Under the pieces are notes generated by a model. The model saw nothing but the letters and a program-made list of their open reading frames with translations. It was not told the origin of the DNA and did no database searches. A program made the position numbers and the translations under genes. This document shows, piece after piece, positions 35,726 through 44,409 of a stretch of DNA of 64,000 nucleotides (within the stretch, counting starts at the first letter, position 1; every line of letters begins with the position of its first letter). The DNA comes from UBA6244 sp963676875 (GTDB lineage Bacteria; Bacteroidota; Bacteroidia; Bacteroidales; F082). Where the stretch lies: positions 2,294,001 through 2,358,000 of the forward strand of contig OY781436.1 in the NCBI GenBank assembly GCA_963676875.1, given 5' to 3'.

Positions 35726-36553
35726 ATGAGAAAATTATTTGCGTTTCTTACCATCGTTATTTTGATAACCGCCGGTTTATCAAATTACAGTTATGCACAG
35801 GTTTACAATGAGGAGGAAAATGCTCCCGTTGCTGAAACCATTGCCGGTGACTCCACAACTGTTGCTGAGGAGATAACACAGGATGTGGCCGTTGTTGCCG
35901 AACCTGAAGCCGAAGCACCTCAGTCGTTTCACCAGATTCTGAAGGAAAAATTTATTGAAGGTGGACCCGGGTTTATGGGAATCGTGTTGCTAGCCCTTAT
36001 CTTTGGTTTGGCTATCAGCATCGAACGTATTATCTACCTTAGCATGGCTTCCATCAACACACGTAAGCTGCTCAAGAACTTTGAAGCTGCCCTCGACGAA
36101 GGTGGCGTAGCCAAAGCAAAAGAAGTAGTCCGCAGTACACGTGGACCGGTTGCCAGTATCTTTAGCGAAGGTATCAATCGTTTCGACGATGGTCTTGGCG
36201 AAGTAGAAAAAGCAGTTATCGCCTACGGCAGTGTTGTAACCGGTCGCCTCGAAGCAGGTGTTAGCTGGATTTCATTGTTTATCGCTCTGGCTCCTATGCT
36301 TGGGTTTATGGGAACAGTAATTGGTATGATTAAAGCCTTTGATGATATCGCAGCTGCCGGTGACATTAGTCCCACTGTAGTTGCCGACGGTATCAAAGTT
36401 GCGCTTTTGACCACCGTATTCGGTTTGATCGTTGCCATTATTCTTCAAATTTTCTACAACTACATTGTATCAAAAATTGAAAGCCTGGTAAATGATATGG
36501 AAGACAGTTCCATCGCATTTATCGATATACTGGCCAAACACATTAAAAAATAA
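35726..36553 (+). CDS. exbB: MotA/TolQ/ExbB proton channel protein
   Basis: 275 residues. Signal-like hydrophobic N-terminus ending in SYAQ, then an acidic periplasmic stretch, then the ExbB core with three membrane helices. The conserved segment WISLFIALAPMLGFMGTVIGMIKAFDDIA...VVADGIKVALLTTVFGLIVAI is intact. Together with the ExbD proteins downstream it forms the proton-driven motor energising TonB-dependent transport or another outer-membrane process. First gene of a four-gene operon. Confidence 0.95.
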   Translation: MRKLFAFLTIVILITAGLSNYSYAQVYNEEENAPVAETIAGDSTTVAEEITQDVAVVAEPEAEAPQSFHQILKEKFIEGGPGFMGIVLLALIFGLAISIERIIYLSMASINTRKLLKNFEAALDEGGVAKAKEVVRSTRGPVASIFSEGINRFDDGLGEVEKAVIAYGSVVTGRLEAGVSWISLFIALAPMLGFMGTVIGMIKAFDDIAAAGDISPTVVADGIKVALLTTVFGLIVAIILQIFYNYIVSKIESLVNDMEDSSIAFIDILAKHIKK

Positions 36554-36559
36554 AGAATC

Positions 36560-36976
36560 ATGAAAGATAGTATTGCCAATATTACCCGATGGATCATGTA
36601 CATCCTCCTGGCACTTTCAGTGATTCCCGGTGTTCTGTTCTATGCACAATTGATGGATACCGAACTCTTTATCAATTGGGGAAAAATGCTGTTGGTAGCC
36701 GGTGTAGTGGTGATGTTTATATCACCCATCTACGGCTTCATCACCAATCCTCAGAACATTGTCAAACTGCTGATTAGTGTAGCTGCCTTCGTAGTAGTTC
36801 TCGGTATAGCTTATTCGCTTGCCGGAAACGAATTCTCTGCATTTCAATTGGAAAAGTTAAAAACCACCGCTGATACTTCAGTTTTGGTGGGCATGGGGCT
36901 TTATGCTACCTACATTGCCTTTGGTTTAACTGTACTTTCCATTTTGTATGCTTCTGTAATTAAATTATTTAAATAA
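36560..36976 (+). CDS. Four-helix membrane protein of the exbB cluster
   Basis: 138 residues with about four membrane helices and short loops. No named family recognised. A protein of this size and topology between exbB and exbD is a recurring arrangement in Bacteroidota, suggesting a partner of the ExbBD motor, but its role is not known to me. Spacing to exbB is 6 bases and to exbD 7 bases, so co-expression is certain in practice. Confidence 0.85.
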   Translation: MKDSIANITRWIMYILLALSVIPGVLFYAQLMDTELFINWGKMLLVAGVVVMFISPIYGFITNPQNIVKLLISVAAFVVVLGIAYSLAGNEFSAFQLEKLKTTADTSVLVGMGLYATYIAFGLTVLSILYASVIKLFK

Positions 36977-36983
36977 TCGTAAT

Positions 36984-37562
36984 ATGGCTAAAAAAGCAGC
37001 CCCGGAAATTAATGCCGGATCGATGGCAGATATCGCCTTCCTCCTGCTGATCTTCTTCCTTGTAACCACTACAATGGATGTTGACACCGGGATTACCAGG
37101 AAGCTGCCGCCACCGGTTGAAAATCCCGACGAGGATATTGACGTAAAAGATCGAAATGTACTGAAAATTTTGGTCAACAATCAGGACAGATTGCTTATCG
37201 ACGGTAAGCCCGGCGATATCAGTCAGCTGAAGAATAAGGTAATCGATTTTATCACTGTTCATCCCGACAATCCTGATTATCCTGAAGTAACTACCAAGTT
37301 TATTGAACAACTTAATGAGGAAATTACTCTTTCAAAGGGAATTATCTCTCTTAAGAATAGTCGAGGGACGTCGTATGATATGTATATTAATGTGCAGAAC
37401 CAGCTTGCGGTAGCTTTTCACGAACTCAAAGATAGGTTCTCTATGGATAAATTTGGTATGAAGTACGATAAGCTCATCGACAAGGATAAAATCGATGCGG
37501 TGAATGCTGCTGTGCCTGTGGCCATTTCTGAAGCGGAACCTGACGATATAGGAGGAAATTAG
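36984..37562 (+). CDS. exbD: ExbD/TolR-family protein (first)
   Basis: 192 residues. Single N-terminal membrane helix with the conserved Asp in SMADIAFLLLIFFLVTTTM, needed for proton translocation. The periplasmic part is longer than in classic ExbD, with an insert around residues 95-160. One base separates its stop from the next exbD. Confidence 0.92.
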   Translation: MAKKAAPEINAGSMADIAFLLLIFFLVTTTMDVDTGITRKLPPPVENPDEDIDVKDRNVLKILVNNQDRLLIDGKPGDISQLKNKVIDFITVHPDNPDYPEVTTKFIEQLNEEITLSKGIISLKNSRGTSYDMYINVQNQLAVAFHELKDRFSMDKFGMKYDKLIDKDKIDAVNAAVPVAISEAEPDDIGGN

Positions 37563-37563
37563 T

Positions 37564-38034
37564 ATGTCAAAATTTAAGACCAAACAGGGTAAGGGTTCAC
37601 CGGCCATCAATACGTCGTCGTTGCCCGATATTATTTTCATGTTACTCTTCTTTTTCATGGTAACTACCGTGATGAGGGAAGTAACCCTGAAAGTTAGAAC
37701 TAAATTGCCCCAAGCGACTGAGGTTCAGAAGCTGGAGAGGAAATCATTGGTAAGTTATATCTATATAGGCCCTCCCGTTAAAACTGCCCTCTATGGTACC
37801 AATTCGCGTATTCAGCTGAATGATACTTTTGCCTCCGTGGATAATATCCAGGAATTTGTGGCCAAAGAGCGCGAAGAACGCGATGAGGCTGATAAAAAGT
37901 TCATTACTACCTCGTTAAAGGTAGATGGATTTACTAAGATGGGAATTGTAACCGATGTGAAACAAGAGCTCCGTAAAGCAGGAGCGCTGAAAATTAACTA
38001 CTCAACCCGCAAGGGAAAACAGAAAAATAATTAG
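37564..38034 (+). CDS. exbD: ExbD/TolR-family protein (second)
   Basis: 156 residues. Membrane helix with the conserved Asp in SSLPDIIFMLLFFFMVTTV. The periplasmic domain ends in a strand-helix-strand unit (GIVTDVKQELRKAGALKINYST) typical of ExbD. Two different ExbD proteins with one ExbB suggests a heteromeric motor. No tonB follows; a terminator does. Confidence 0.93.
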   Translation: MSKFKTKQGKGSPAINTSSLPDIIFMLLFFFMVTTVMREVTLKVRTKLPQATEVQKLERKSLVSYIYIGPPVKTALYGTNSRIQLNDTFASVDNIQEFVAKEREERDEADKKFITTSLKVDGFTKMGIVTDVKQELRKAGALKINYSTRKGKQKNN

Positions 38035-38052
38035 GAAACGCAAGTTCAATAT

Positions 38053-38087
38053 AAAAGGGAATAACCAATTTGGTTGTTCCCTTTTTT
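38053..38087 (+). terminator. Rho-independent terminator of the exbB cluster
   Basis: Stem AAAAGGGAATAACC with its complement GGTTGTTCCCTTTT around a 4-5 base loop, followed by a T run, 19 bases after the second exbD stop. Confidence 0.88.
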
Positions 38088-38163
38088 GTTTATTGCCGCT
38101 TAGGTTCTGAAGTGTGGAGTTTGTTTTGATTTGAAAAAGCTGCATAATTGATGGAATCCACCT

Positions 38164-38267
38164 GCTTCAAGTGTCCACGTACCTCAGCAGCTTCATGTGT
38201 CCATGCATCTCACCCGCATAAAGCGTCCACACGTCTCACCAGCTTCAAGCAGCGTCCACGCTTGAAG
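38164..38267. repeat. Four tandem copies of a degenerate 26-bp unit
   Basis: Units of exactly 26 bases at 38164, 38190, 38216 and 38242, following the pattern GCTTCAAG-GTCCACG-CTCACCA. The last unit ends in CGCTTGAAG, making an imperfect palindrome with GCTTCAAGC. Lies between the exbD terminator and the 3' end of rnr. Confidence 0.75.
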
Positions 38268-38299
38268 TTTTATGATACATTAAGCCCCGGAAACCAAGC

Positions 38300-40450
38300 C
38301 TACTCAATCAAAGCAAAGTCCAGCTTACGTTGTTCCATGTCCACTTTTTTTACCAACACCTTTACATCATCGCCCAGACGGAAGGTTTTCCCTCCTTTGC
38401 GTCCGATGATGCGGTAATTGTCTTCGTCCAGGTAGTAGAAATCGTCATCCAGTTCTGAAAAACGGATGAGACCTTCACTTTTGGAAATGTTGAGCTCCAC
38501 GAAAATTCCCCACTTGCTCACACCTGATATTCTTCCGTCGAACACCTTGCCAACTTTATCGAGCATAAACTCCACCTGTTTGTATTTAATTGAGTCGCGT
38601 TCAGCCTGCACGGCTTTTCTTTCCATTTCCGAACTGTGTTTACACATTTCTTCATAGACTTCTTTGTTGGCAGAAGCTCCACCTTCCAGGTATTTAAAGA
38701 GCAGCCGGTGCACCATCAGGTCGGGATAGCGGCGGATGGGGGAGGTAAAATGCGAGTAAAAAGGGAATGCCAGTCCGTAATGTCCAATGTTATCGGTGGA
38801 GTATTCTGCCTTGGCCATGGTTCGCACGGCAATGGTTTCAATCATGTTTTCTTCACCTCTGCCGTGAATTTTTTCAAATAAGTTGTTGTAGGAGGCTGCC
38901 AGACTTTCTCTGGAATTTACATTGAGTGAATACCCCAATTTCTTCAGAAACTGTACGAATGTGTTGAGTTTTTCAGGATTCGGTTCATCATGAATACGAT
39001 AAACAAATGTCTTGTTCTTTTTGTTCTGTTCGGGTTTGCCAATGTATTCAGCCACGTGTTTGTTGGCCAAGAGCATGAATTCTTCCACCAGATGATTGGC
39101 TTCTTTTTGCACCTTGATATATGTTTCGATGGGTTTACCTTTTTCGTCGAGTTTAAACCTGATTTCTTCCGAGTTGAAATTGATGGAACCATTGCTGAAG
39201 CGTTTTTTCCGTAATAGGGTGGCCAGAGAATGCAAGACCAATACTTCCTGTTGAAAGTCACCCTTGCCGGTTTCGATGATTTCCTGTGCCTCCTCGTAAG
39301 TGAATCGCCTGTTGGAATGGATGATGGTTTTTCCAAACCAGCGAGCGGTAACTTCTGCTTTATTATTCATATTGAAAACAGCCGAAAAGGTCAGCTTATC
39401 TTCCTTGGGTCGAAGTGAGCAGACGTTGTTGGACAGCTTTTCGGGTAACATGGGAATTACCCTGTCAACCAAATAGATGGAGGTGCCTCGTTGGTAGGCT
39501 TCCTTGTCGAGGTTGGTGCCTTGCTGCACGAAATGCGATACATCTGCAATATGTACACCCACTTCCCAGGTAGTTTCATCCACTTTCTTTAGGGAAATGG
39601 CATCGTCAAAATCCTTGGCATCAAAGGGGTCGATGGTAATGGTAAACGTATCGCGAAAATCTTTACGTTGTTTGATTTCGTTTTCACCGATACGTGTTTC
39701 AATTTTTTCGGCTTCCTGTTCCACTTCTTTAGGAAATGACAGAGGAAAATTGTTGTCGGCCAATATGGACTTCATTTCCACGTCGTTATCGCCGGGCATT
39801 CCAAGTACTTCGGTAATTTCCCCAAAAGGGTTATTGGCATGTTCGGGCCAGTCGATGATTTTCACCAATACTTTTTCACCATTTCTGGCTTTATTCATAT
39901 GTTCGGGTTGCACAAAGATGTCGTAGGGCATGTTTTGGCTGTCGGCAATTACAAAACCGTAGTTTTTATTGGCTTCGAGCACGCCCACATAGGTGTCTTT
40001 CCTGCGTTGCAATACCTCTACGATCTGGCCTTCTGTTTTGTGGTTGTTGCGTTTCGGGAAGATAAACACTTTCACATGGTCGTCGTGGAGGGCATGACCC
40101 ACGTTGTTGGAAGCCACAAAAATATCGTCGCCACCCTCATCGCTGATGATGTATGCTTTGCCGGTGTTTTTCATGTCCACCTTCCCGGTGATGAACTTTT
40201 TCTTGTTGGCCAGTACCTGCAATTTTTCAGGGTTCAGGCGGTATTTGCCGGGTTTTATTTCCAGCAAATCTTTGTTTTGGGTAAGTTCGAGGAGCAGTTC
40301 GTGTAGCACATTGCGTCCCGCTTTATCTTTAACACCAATCAGATGGCCTATTTGTTTGTAGTTATATGCTTTGAAAGGGTTCTCGGCGAAGATGCTGAGA
40401 ATCACACCCGCGAGGGCGTTTTGTGGATAAGTTGATTTTTTTTTCGACAT
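38300..40450 (-). CDS. rnr: Ribonuclease R
   Basis: 716 residues. A 3'-to-5' exoribonuclease for structured RNA. Order: N-terminal winged-helix domain (residues 1-70), two cold-shock domains (~85-230), the RNB catalytic domain with metal ligands in ITIDPFDAKDFDDAISL and FPFYSHFTSPIRRYPDLMVHRLL, and a C-terminal S1 domain (~635-716, VGKVFDGRISGVSKWGIFVEL). The long Lys/Arg tail seen in E. coli RNase R is absent. Confidence 0.96.
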   Translation of the reverse strand: MSKKKSTYPQNALAGVILSIFAENPFKAYNYKQIGHLIGVKDKAGRNVLHELLLELTQNKDLLEIKPGKYRLNPEKLQVLANKKKFITGKVDMKNTGKAYIISDEGGDDIFVASNNVGHALHDDHVKVFIFPKRNNHKTEGQIVEVLQRRKDTYVGVLEANKNYGFVIADSQNMPYDIFVQPEHMNKARNGEKVLVKIIDWPEHANNPFGEITEVLGMPGDNDVEMKSILADNNFPLSFPKEVEQEAEKIETRIGENEIKQRKDFRDTFTITIDPFDAKDFDDAISLKKVDETTWEVGVHIADVSHFVQQGTNLDKEAYQRGTSIYLVDRVIPMLPEKLSNNVCSLRPKEDKLTFSAVFNMNNKAEVTARWFGKTIIHSNRRFTYEEAQEIIETGKGDFQQEVLVLHSLATLLRKKRFSNGSINFNSEEIRFKLDEKGKPIETYIKVQKEANHLVEEFMLLANKHVAEYIGKPEQNKKNKTFVYRIHDEPNPEKLNTFVQFLKKLGYSLNVNSRESLAASYNNLFEKIHGRGEENMIETIAVRTMAKAEYSTDNIGHYGLAFPFYSHFTSPIRRYPDLMVHRLLFKYLEGGASANKEVYEEMCKHSSEMERKAVQAERDSIKYKQVEFMLDKVGKVFDGRISGVSKWGIFVELNISKSEGLIRFSELDDDFYYLDEDNYRIIGRKGGKTFRLGDDVKVLVKKVDMEQRKLDFALIE

Positions 40451-40462
40451 GTTGTTTTGATA

Positions 40463-42145
40463 TTAAGTGGACGTTGCGAGGGTGGGCAACGCCGATATAA
40501 GTTTTTGTGTATAAGTTGATTGTGGGTGATAGAAAACCTCATTAGCAGGCCCTATTTCCACAATTTTTCCCTCTTTCATCACCATGATGCGGTCGGACAT
40601 GTATTTTACCACCGACAAATCGTGGGAGATGAAAATGTAGGTAAAACCATAGGTTTTTTTAAGGTCGTTGAGCAGGTTGAGCACTTTGGCCTGAACGGAA
40701 ACATCCAGTGCCGAAACAGCTTCGTCGCAGATGATAAAACGTGGTTGTACGGCCAGAGCGCGGGCAATGACGATGCGTTGACGCTGACCTCCGGAAAATT
40801 CGTGCGGAAAACGGTGCATTTGGTCGGCCGACAGACCCACCTGTTGCAGTAACTCAGCTGCCTTGGCTTGTCGCTGACGTGCATTGCCGTTCAGTCGGTG
40901 TACTTTCATGGGTTCCATGATGGCTTCGCCAATGCTCATCCGTGGGTTGAGTGACGAATAGGGATCCTGAAACACGATGTTTAACTGTCGTCGGCTTTTC
41001 TTTAACTGACGCGGGCTGAACATGGTCAGGTTTTGTTTTTCGAAAACAATCCGACCACTGTCGGGTTGAATGAGTTGCAGGATGGCTCGTCCCAGCGTAG
41101 TTTTACCACAGCCCGATTCACCCACCAAGCCCAAGGTTTCGCCCGGAAACACTTCAAATGAAACATCGTCAACGGCGGCTTTACTTTGGGTAACTTTACC
41201 CAGAAAATTTCGCTCAAGGACATAGCTTTTTACCAAATTATTCACTTCTAAAATGGGTTGGGAAATTGCTTTCTCACGGATATCCATAACTTTGGGAGAA
41301 ACCTCAATTGGCCGGTTTTTTTCCGGAAAGAGAAAGTCATCAATCACGGGAAGTCGCTCGGGGCGTGTGTGCAAGGGCGGACGACAGGCGAGCAATCCCT
41401 TGGTATACGGATGTTGTGGATGAGCAAAAACTACGCTGCACAGCCCTTGCTCCACCATGTTGCCTTGGTACATTACTGCCACTTGCTGTGCTACCCGCGA
41501 AACTACACCCAGATCGTGACTAATGAATATCAGGCTCATGCCCTTTTCCCGTCGCAATTGGTCCAGAAGATCCAGTATTTCCTGTTGAACCGTGACGTCC
41601 AAAGCGGTGGTAGGCTCGTCAGCAATGAGTAATTCCGGATTGTTGGCGATGGCCATGGCTATCATCACCCGCTGCTTTTGCCCTCCGGAAATTTCGTGTG
41701 GGTAGGAGAAGATCATTTTTTCAGGACGGGGCAGGTTGACTTGCTTGAAAAGTGCAAGGGTTTGTTTTAATGCCACTTTACGACTTATTTTCTGATGTGT
41801 CACCATGCTCTCGGCCACTTGTTCACCACAACGCATTACCGGGTTAAGGGAGGTCATGGGCTCCTGAAAAATCATGGCAATTTGTTTACCCCTGAAACGG
41901 TTCATGTGGCGCAGAGAAAGTTTCAGTAAATCCGTTTGATCGAACAAAATCTTACCCGACTTGATTACGGCTTGTTGCGGTAGTAAGCCCATGATGGCCA
42001 GCGCCGTAATGGATTTGCCCGACCCTGATTCACCCACAATTCCCAGCGATTCGCCTTTCTCCAGGCTTAGGCTGATGTGGTTTACCGCCGAAATTTCTCC
42101 CGATTTGGATGGAAAAGCAATATGTAAGTCCTCTATTTGAAGCAA
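40463..42145 (-). CDS. Double ATPase of an oligopeptide-type ABC transporter (DppD-DppF-like fusion)
   Basis: About 560 residues with two complete ABC ATPase domains: Walker A GESGSGKS and signature SGGQKQR in the N-half, Walker A GESGCGKT and signature SGGQRQR in the C-half. The linker carries the oligopeptide-specific segment after the first domain. It energises uptake of peptides or a similar substrate, but no permease or binding protein is adjacent. Start: the longest frame begins with TTG at 42181, but an exact TAACTTTG promoter box (42169-42176) overlaps it, so the TTG at 42145 is preferred. Confidence 0.92.
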   Translation of the reverse strand: MLQIEDLHIAFPSKSGEISAVNHISLSLEKGESLGIVGESGSGKSITALAIMGLLPQQAVIKSGKILFDQTDLLKLSLRHMNRFRGKQIAMIFQEPMTSLNPVMRCGEQVAESMVTHQKISRKVALKQTLALFKQVNLPRPEKMIFSYPHEISGGQKQRVMIAMAIANNPELLIADEPTTALDVTVQQEILDLLDQLRREKGMSLIFISHDLGVVSRVAQQVAVMYQGNMVEQGLCSVVFAHPQHPYTKGLLACRPPLHTRPERLPVIDDFLFPEKNRPIEVSPKVMDIREKAISQPILEVNNLVKSYVLERNFLGKVTQSKAAVDDVSFEVFPGETLGLVGESGCGKTTLGRAILQLIQPDSGRIVFEKQNLTMFSPRQLKKSRRQLNIVFQDPYSSLNPRMSIGEAIMEPMKVHRLNGNARQRQAKAAELLQQVGLSADQMHRFPHEFSGGQRQRIVIARALAVQPRFIICDEAVSALDVSVQAKVLNLLNDLKKTYGFTYIFISHDLSVVKYMSDRIMVMKEGKIVEIGPANEVFYHPQSTYTQKLISALPTLATST

Positions 42146-42168
42146 AATCTTATTTCTGTTATAAACCC

Positions 42169-42176
42169 CAAAGTTA
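42169..42176 (-). promoter_or_regulatory. Bacteroidota -7 box of the double ATPase gene
   Basis: TAACTTTG on the minus strand, exact TAnnTTTG, inside the longest possible reading frame. It argues for a start codon further downstream (42145). Confidence 0.45.
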
Positions 42177-42310
42177 GTCAACTTTAGCGGTTTTACATTA
42201 AAACTCTGCTTGGGAGAGTAAATTGTTGTGAAAGATTATTTTTATGTAAAGAAAAATCTTCCGGGATTAGCCTATCCCCATAGTGATGCTTTGTCAAGCG
42301 AAAATCTTCT

Positions 42311-43183
42311 CTACTGTACCATCTTCTTCATCTCACTTCGGTATTTTGACGCGCTTTTCCCCGTAAACTCCTTGAACTGCTTGTTGAAGTGCGAAAAGTT
42401 ATTGAATCCACATTCGTAGCAGATATCGGTGATGCTTTTGGAGCTTTCCGACAGCAATTTGATAGCATGCACCACGCGGTATTCGTTCACCAGCTTGGTA
42501 AATGTTTTTCCGGTGGCTTTTTTGAAGTACCGACAAAATGCAGGAACGGTCATACTTGCCTCATTGGCAATTTCATCGAGGGTGATTACCCGTTCAAAAT
42601 TGGCATTGATGTGTTTGTAAATCACATCTATTTTGTGGCTGTCCTGAATAGAAGTTTCAAAAGCCAAGCCATCAACATTTAATAAGGTGTAATCGCCGGA
42701 GGTGGCCAGATCGTTGAGAATTTCAAGCAATAGGATGACCTTTTTAAACCCTTCCAAACCAAGTAGTTTTTCAATCTTGGGACCAACTTTTCTTTTGGTT
42801 TCCGTTTTATATACGATCCCTTTTTTGGCTCGTTCAAGCAAGGTGGCGATGGGCTTCATTTCGGGTATAGCCAAAAAATGGTCGCCCAAAAAGTCAGGTT
42901 TGAACTGTACGATGGTCTCCGATCCTTTGGTAGTAAGTCGATCGCTAAACCCATGATGGGGAAGGTTGGCGCCCAAAAGCAATAGCTGGCTGTTGTTGAA
43001 GTAGGACAAATGATTGCCAATATGGACTTTTCCCTGACCTTTATTTACGTAAACAAGTTCAATTTCAGGGTGAAAATGCCAAAAAGCCTGATGAGTAACT
43101 ATTTGTTCCGAATGTTGTTTCACCAATATGGAGCTCCCAAAACTTGGGCTGATTTTTTCAAGTGCCGGTTTTTTATTTAACAT
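42311..43183 (-). CDS. AraC-family transcriptional regulator
   Basis: 290 residues. An N-terminal cupin-like sensor (FWHFHPEIELVYVNKGQGKVHIGNH) is followed by two helix-turn-helix motifs: ITLDEIANEASMTVPAFCRYFKKATG and SITDICYECGFNNFSHFNKQFKEFTG, the AraC hallmark. The ligand is unknown. It is divergent from the secreted protein at 43401, a possible target. Confidence 0.93.
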   Translation of the reverse strand: MLNKKPALEKISPSFGSSILVKQHSEQIVTHQAFWHFHPEIELVYVNKGQGKVHIGNHLSYFNNSQLLLLGANLPHHGFSDRLTTKGSETIVQFKPDFLGDHFLAIPEMKPIATLLERAKKGIVYKTETKRKVGPKIEKLLGLEGFKKVILLLEILNDLATSGDYTLLNVDGLAFETSIQDSHKIDVIYKHINANFERVITLDEIANEASMTVPAFCRYFKKATGKTFTKLVNEYRVVHAIKLLSESSKSITDICYECGFNNFSHFNKQFKEFTGKSASKYRSEMKKMVQ

Positions 43184-43353
43184 GACTCCTAGTTATTTAG
43201 GTGGTAAAAGTACATTATTTCCAAAGTGTAGTATATACACGTTTAACACATTTCTATGCTAAATTAACAACGAATGTTTTATATGCAAAAATGTGTGTTA
43301 AAAGAGCATATATATTGGTCAAATTTGATGTTTTCTATCGACAATACCCGGCA

Positions 43354-43361
43354 TACATTTG
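43354..43361 (+). promoter_or_regulatory. Bacteroidota -7 box of the secreted 195-residue protein
   Basis: TACATTTG, exact TAnnTTTG, 39 bases before the ATG at 43401. Confidence 0.5.
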
Positions 43362-43400
43362 CATCGTCAATATTGACATAAAAAGTAAAAAATTGAAAAC

Positions 43401-43988
43401 ATGAAAAAATTATTAGTTATTAGTTTAGTACTCGCAGCCATGACGGCTTCGAGCGTAGGTTACTCTGCTGAGTATGTCTTTTCTTCCAACGAACCTTCTG
43501 ATAAGGTTACTTCGGTTACTTTTCAAAATGTGGAACAAGGATCGACACTGGTGTTGAAGGACCAGAAAGATGTTGTGCTTTACACCGAGAAAATTGAAAA
43601 GTCAGGCACCTATAATAAAGGTTTCGACCTGAGCAATTTACCCGATGGAGTGTATTATTTTGAGTTTGAAAGCAAAGAAGCCATCAAAGTAATACCTTTT
43701 CAGGTAACTCAATCGGAAGTTGCCTTTCTAAAAGAAGAAGAACGCAACATTCGCAAACCGGAAGTAGTTGTAGTAGATGGATATGTGTATATTTCGACCA
43801 CATCTCCGGAAGACGAATCCGTCATCATCGATGTTTATTATGAAGGATGGGATTTGGCTTACAGCGAGCGAATCAAAAAAGGACAAAATGTGAACCGCGT
43901 GTATGATTTTTCGGGTAGTAAAAAAGGAAACTATGTGATTGTCATGAAATCGGACGGACGAACCTTTAAAAACAATGTGTTGATTTAA
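43401..43988 (+). CDS. Secreted protein with two beta-sandwich-like segments
   Basis: 195 residues. Signal peptide of about 22 residues ending in GYSAE. Two segments of similar pattern follow: TLVLKDQKDVVLYTEKIEK with DLSNLPDGVYYFEFES, and VIIDVYYEGWDLAYSERIKK with DFSGSKKGNYVIVMKSDG. The rhythm recalls the Ig-like folds of DUF3244 and of type IX sorting domains, where a ligand strand is followed by LPxGxYxV. No catalytic residues are seen. Divergent from the AraC regulator. Confidence 0.75.
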   Translation: MKKLLVISLVLAAMTASSVGYSAEYVFSSNEPSDKVTSVTFQNVEQGSTLVLKDQKDVVLYTEKIEKSGTYNKGFDLSNLPDGVYYFEFESKEAIKVIPFQVTQSEVAFLKEEERNIRKPEVVVVDGYVYISTTSPEDESVIIDVYYEGWDLAYSERIKKGQNVNRVYDFSGSKKGNYVIVMKSDGRTFKNNVLI

Positions 43989-44409
43989 GAACAGTTTGTT
44001 GATAGGTTAATCAACTGCAGGCCTCAGGAGAAGCAACGAATATTACGTTCTTCTTTTGGGGCTTGCATTTTTTATGTTGGTTTGTAGAGATTCAATTAAA
44101 GCGTCCGCTTCGAAAAGTATAAACACAAATTTTTTAACACAGAGTTCCACAGAATTTACCACGGTGTTCCGCAGAGTTTTAAACTGAGGTTATACAAAGG
44201 TCTGTTTATCGGTAATATGCATCTTTTATACCAAGTGGTTCATTTGTAGTCGAAGCGTTTTAAGAATTTTTTAATAAAGGAACGACTTCTCGGAGCAGAC
44301 TCAGTATTTTAATGGCATGAAATTTCGGGTAGTAACAACACTGCTGAATATTTATTGTTATATTGGACGTCTTGATTGTAACAACTCACATGAAAAAAAT
44401 CTACATCAC
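43989..44409. other. Intergenic stretch with decayed repeats
   Basis: No gene seen. Holds a short AAGCGTCCGCTT hairpin near 44100, an imperfect repeat of CAGAGTTCCACAGA type at about 44138-44180, and the 27-base element GAACGACTTCTCGGAGCAGACTC... at 44280-44306 shared with 28332-28358. Confidence 0.5.

Noticed and set aside
38164..38267. Short CRISPR array of 26-base units
   Set aside because: The units are directly abutting with no spacers, and they vary internally.
44317..44409. N-terminal extension of the lactonase lipoprotein
   Set aside because: Starting at 44317 would place 31 polar and aromatic residues before a proper lipoprotein signal; the ATG at 44410 puts the lipobox in the right place.
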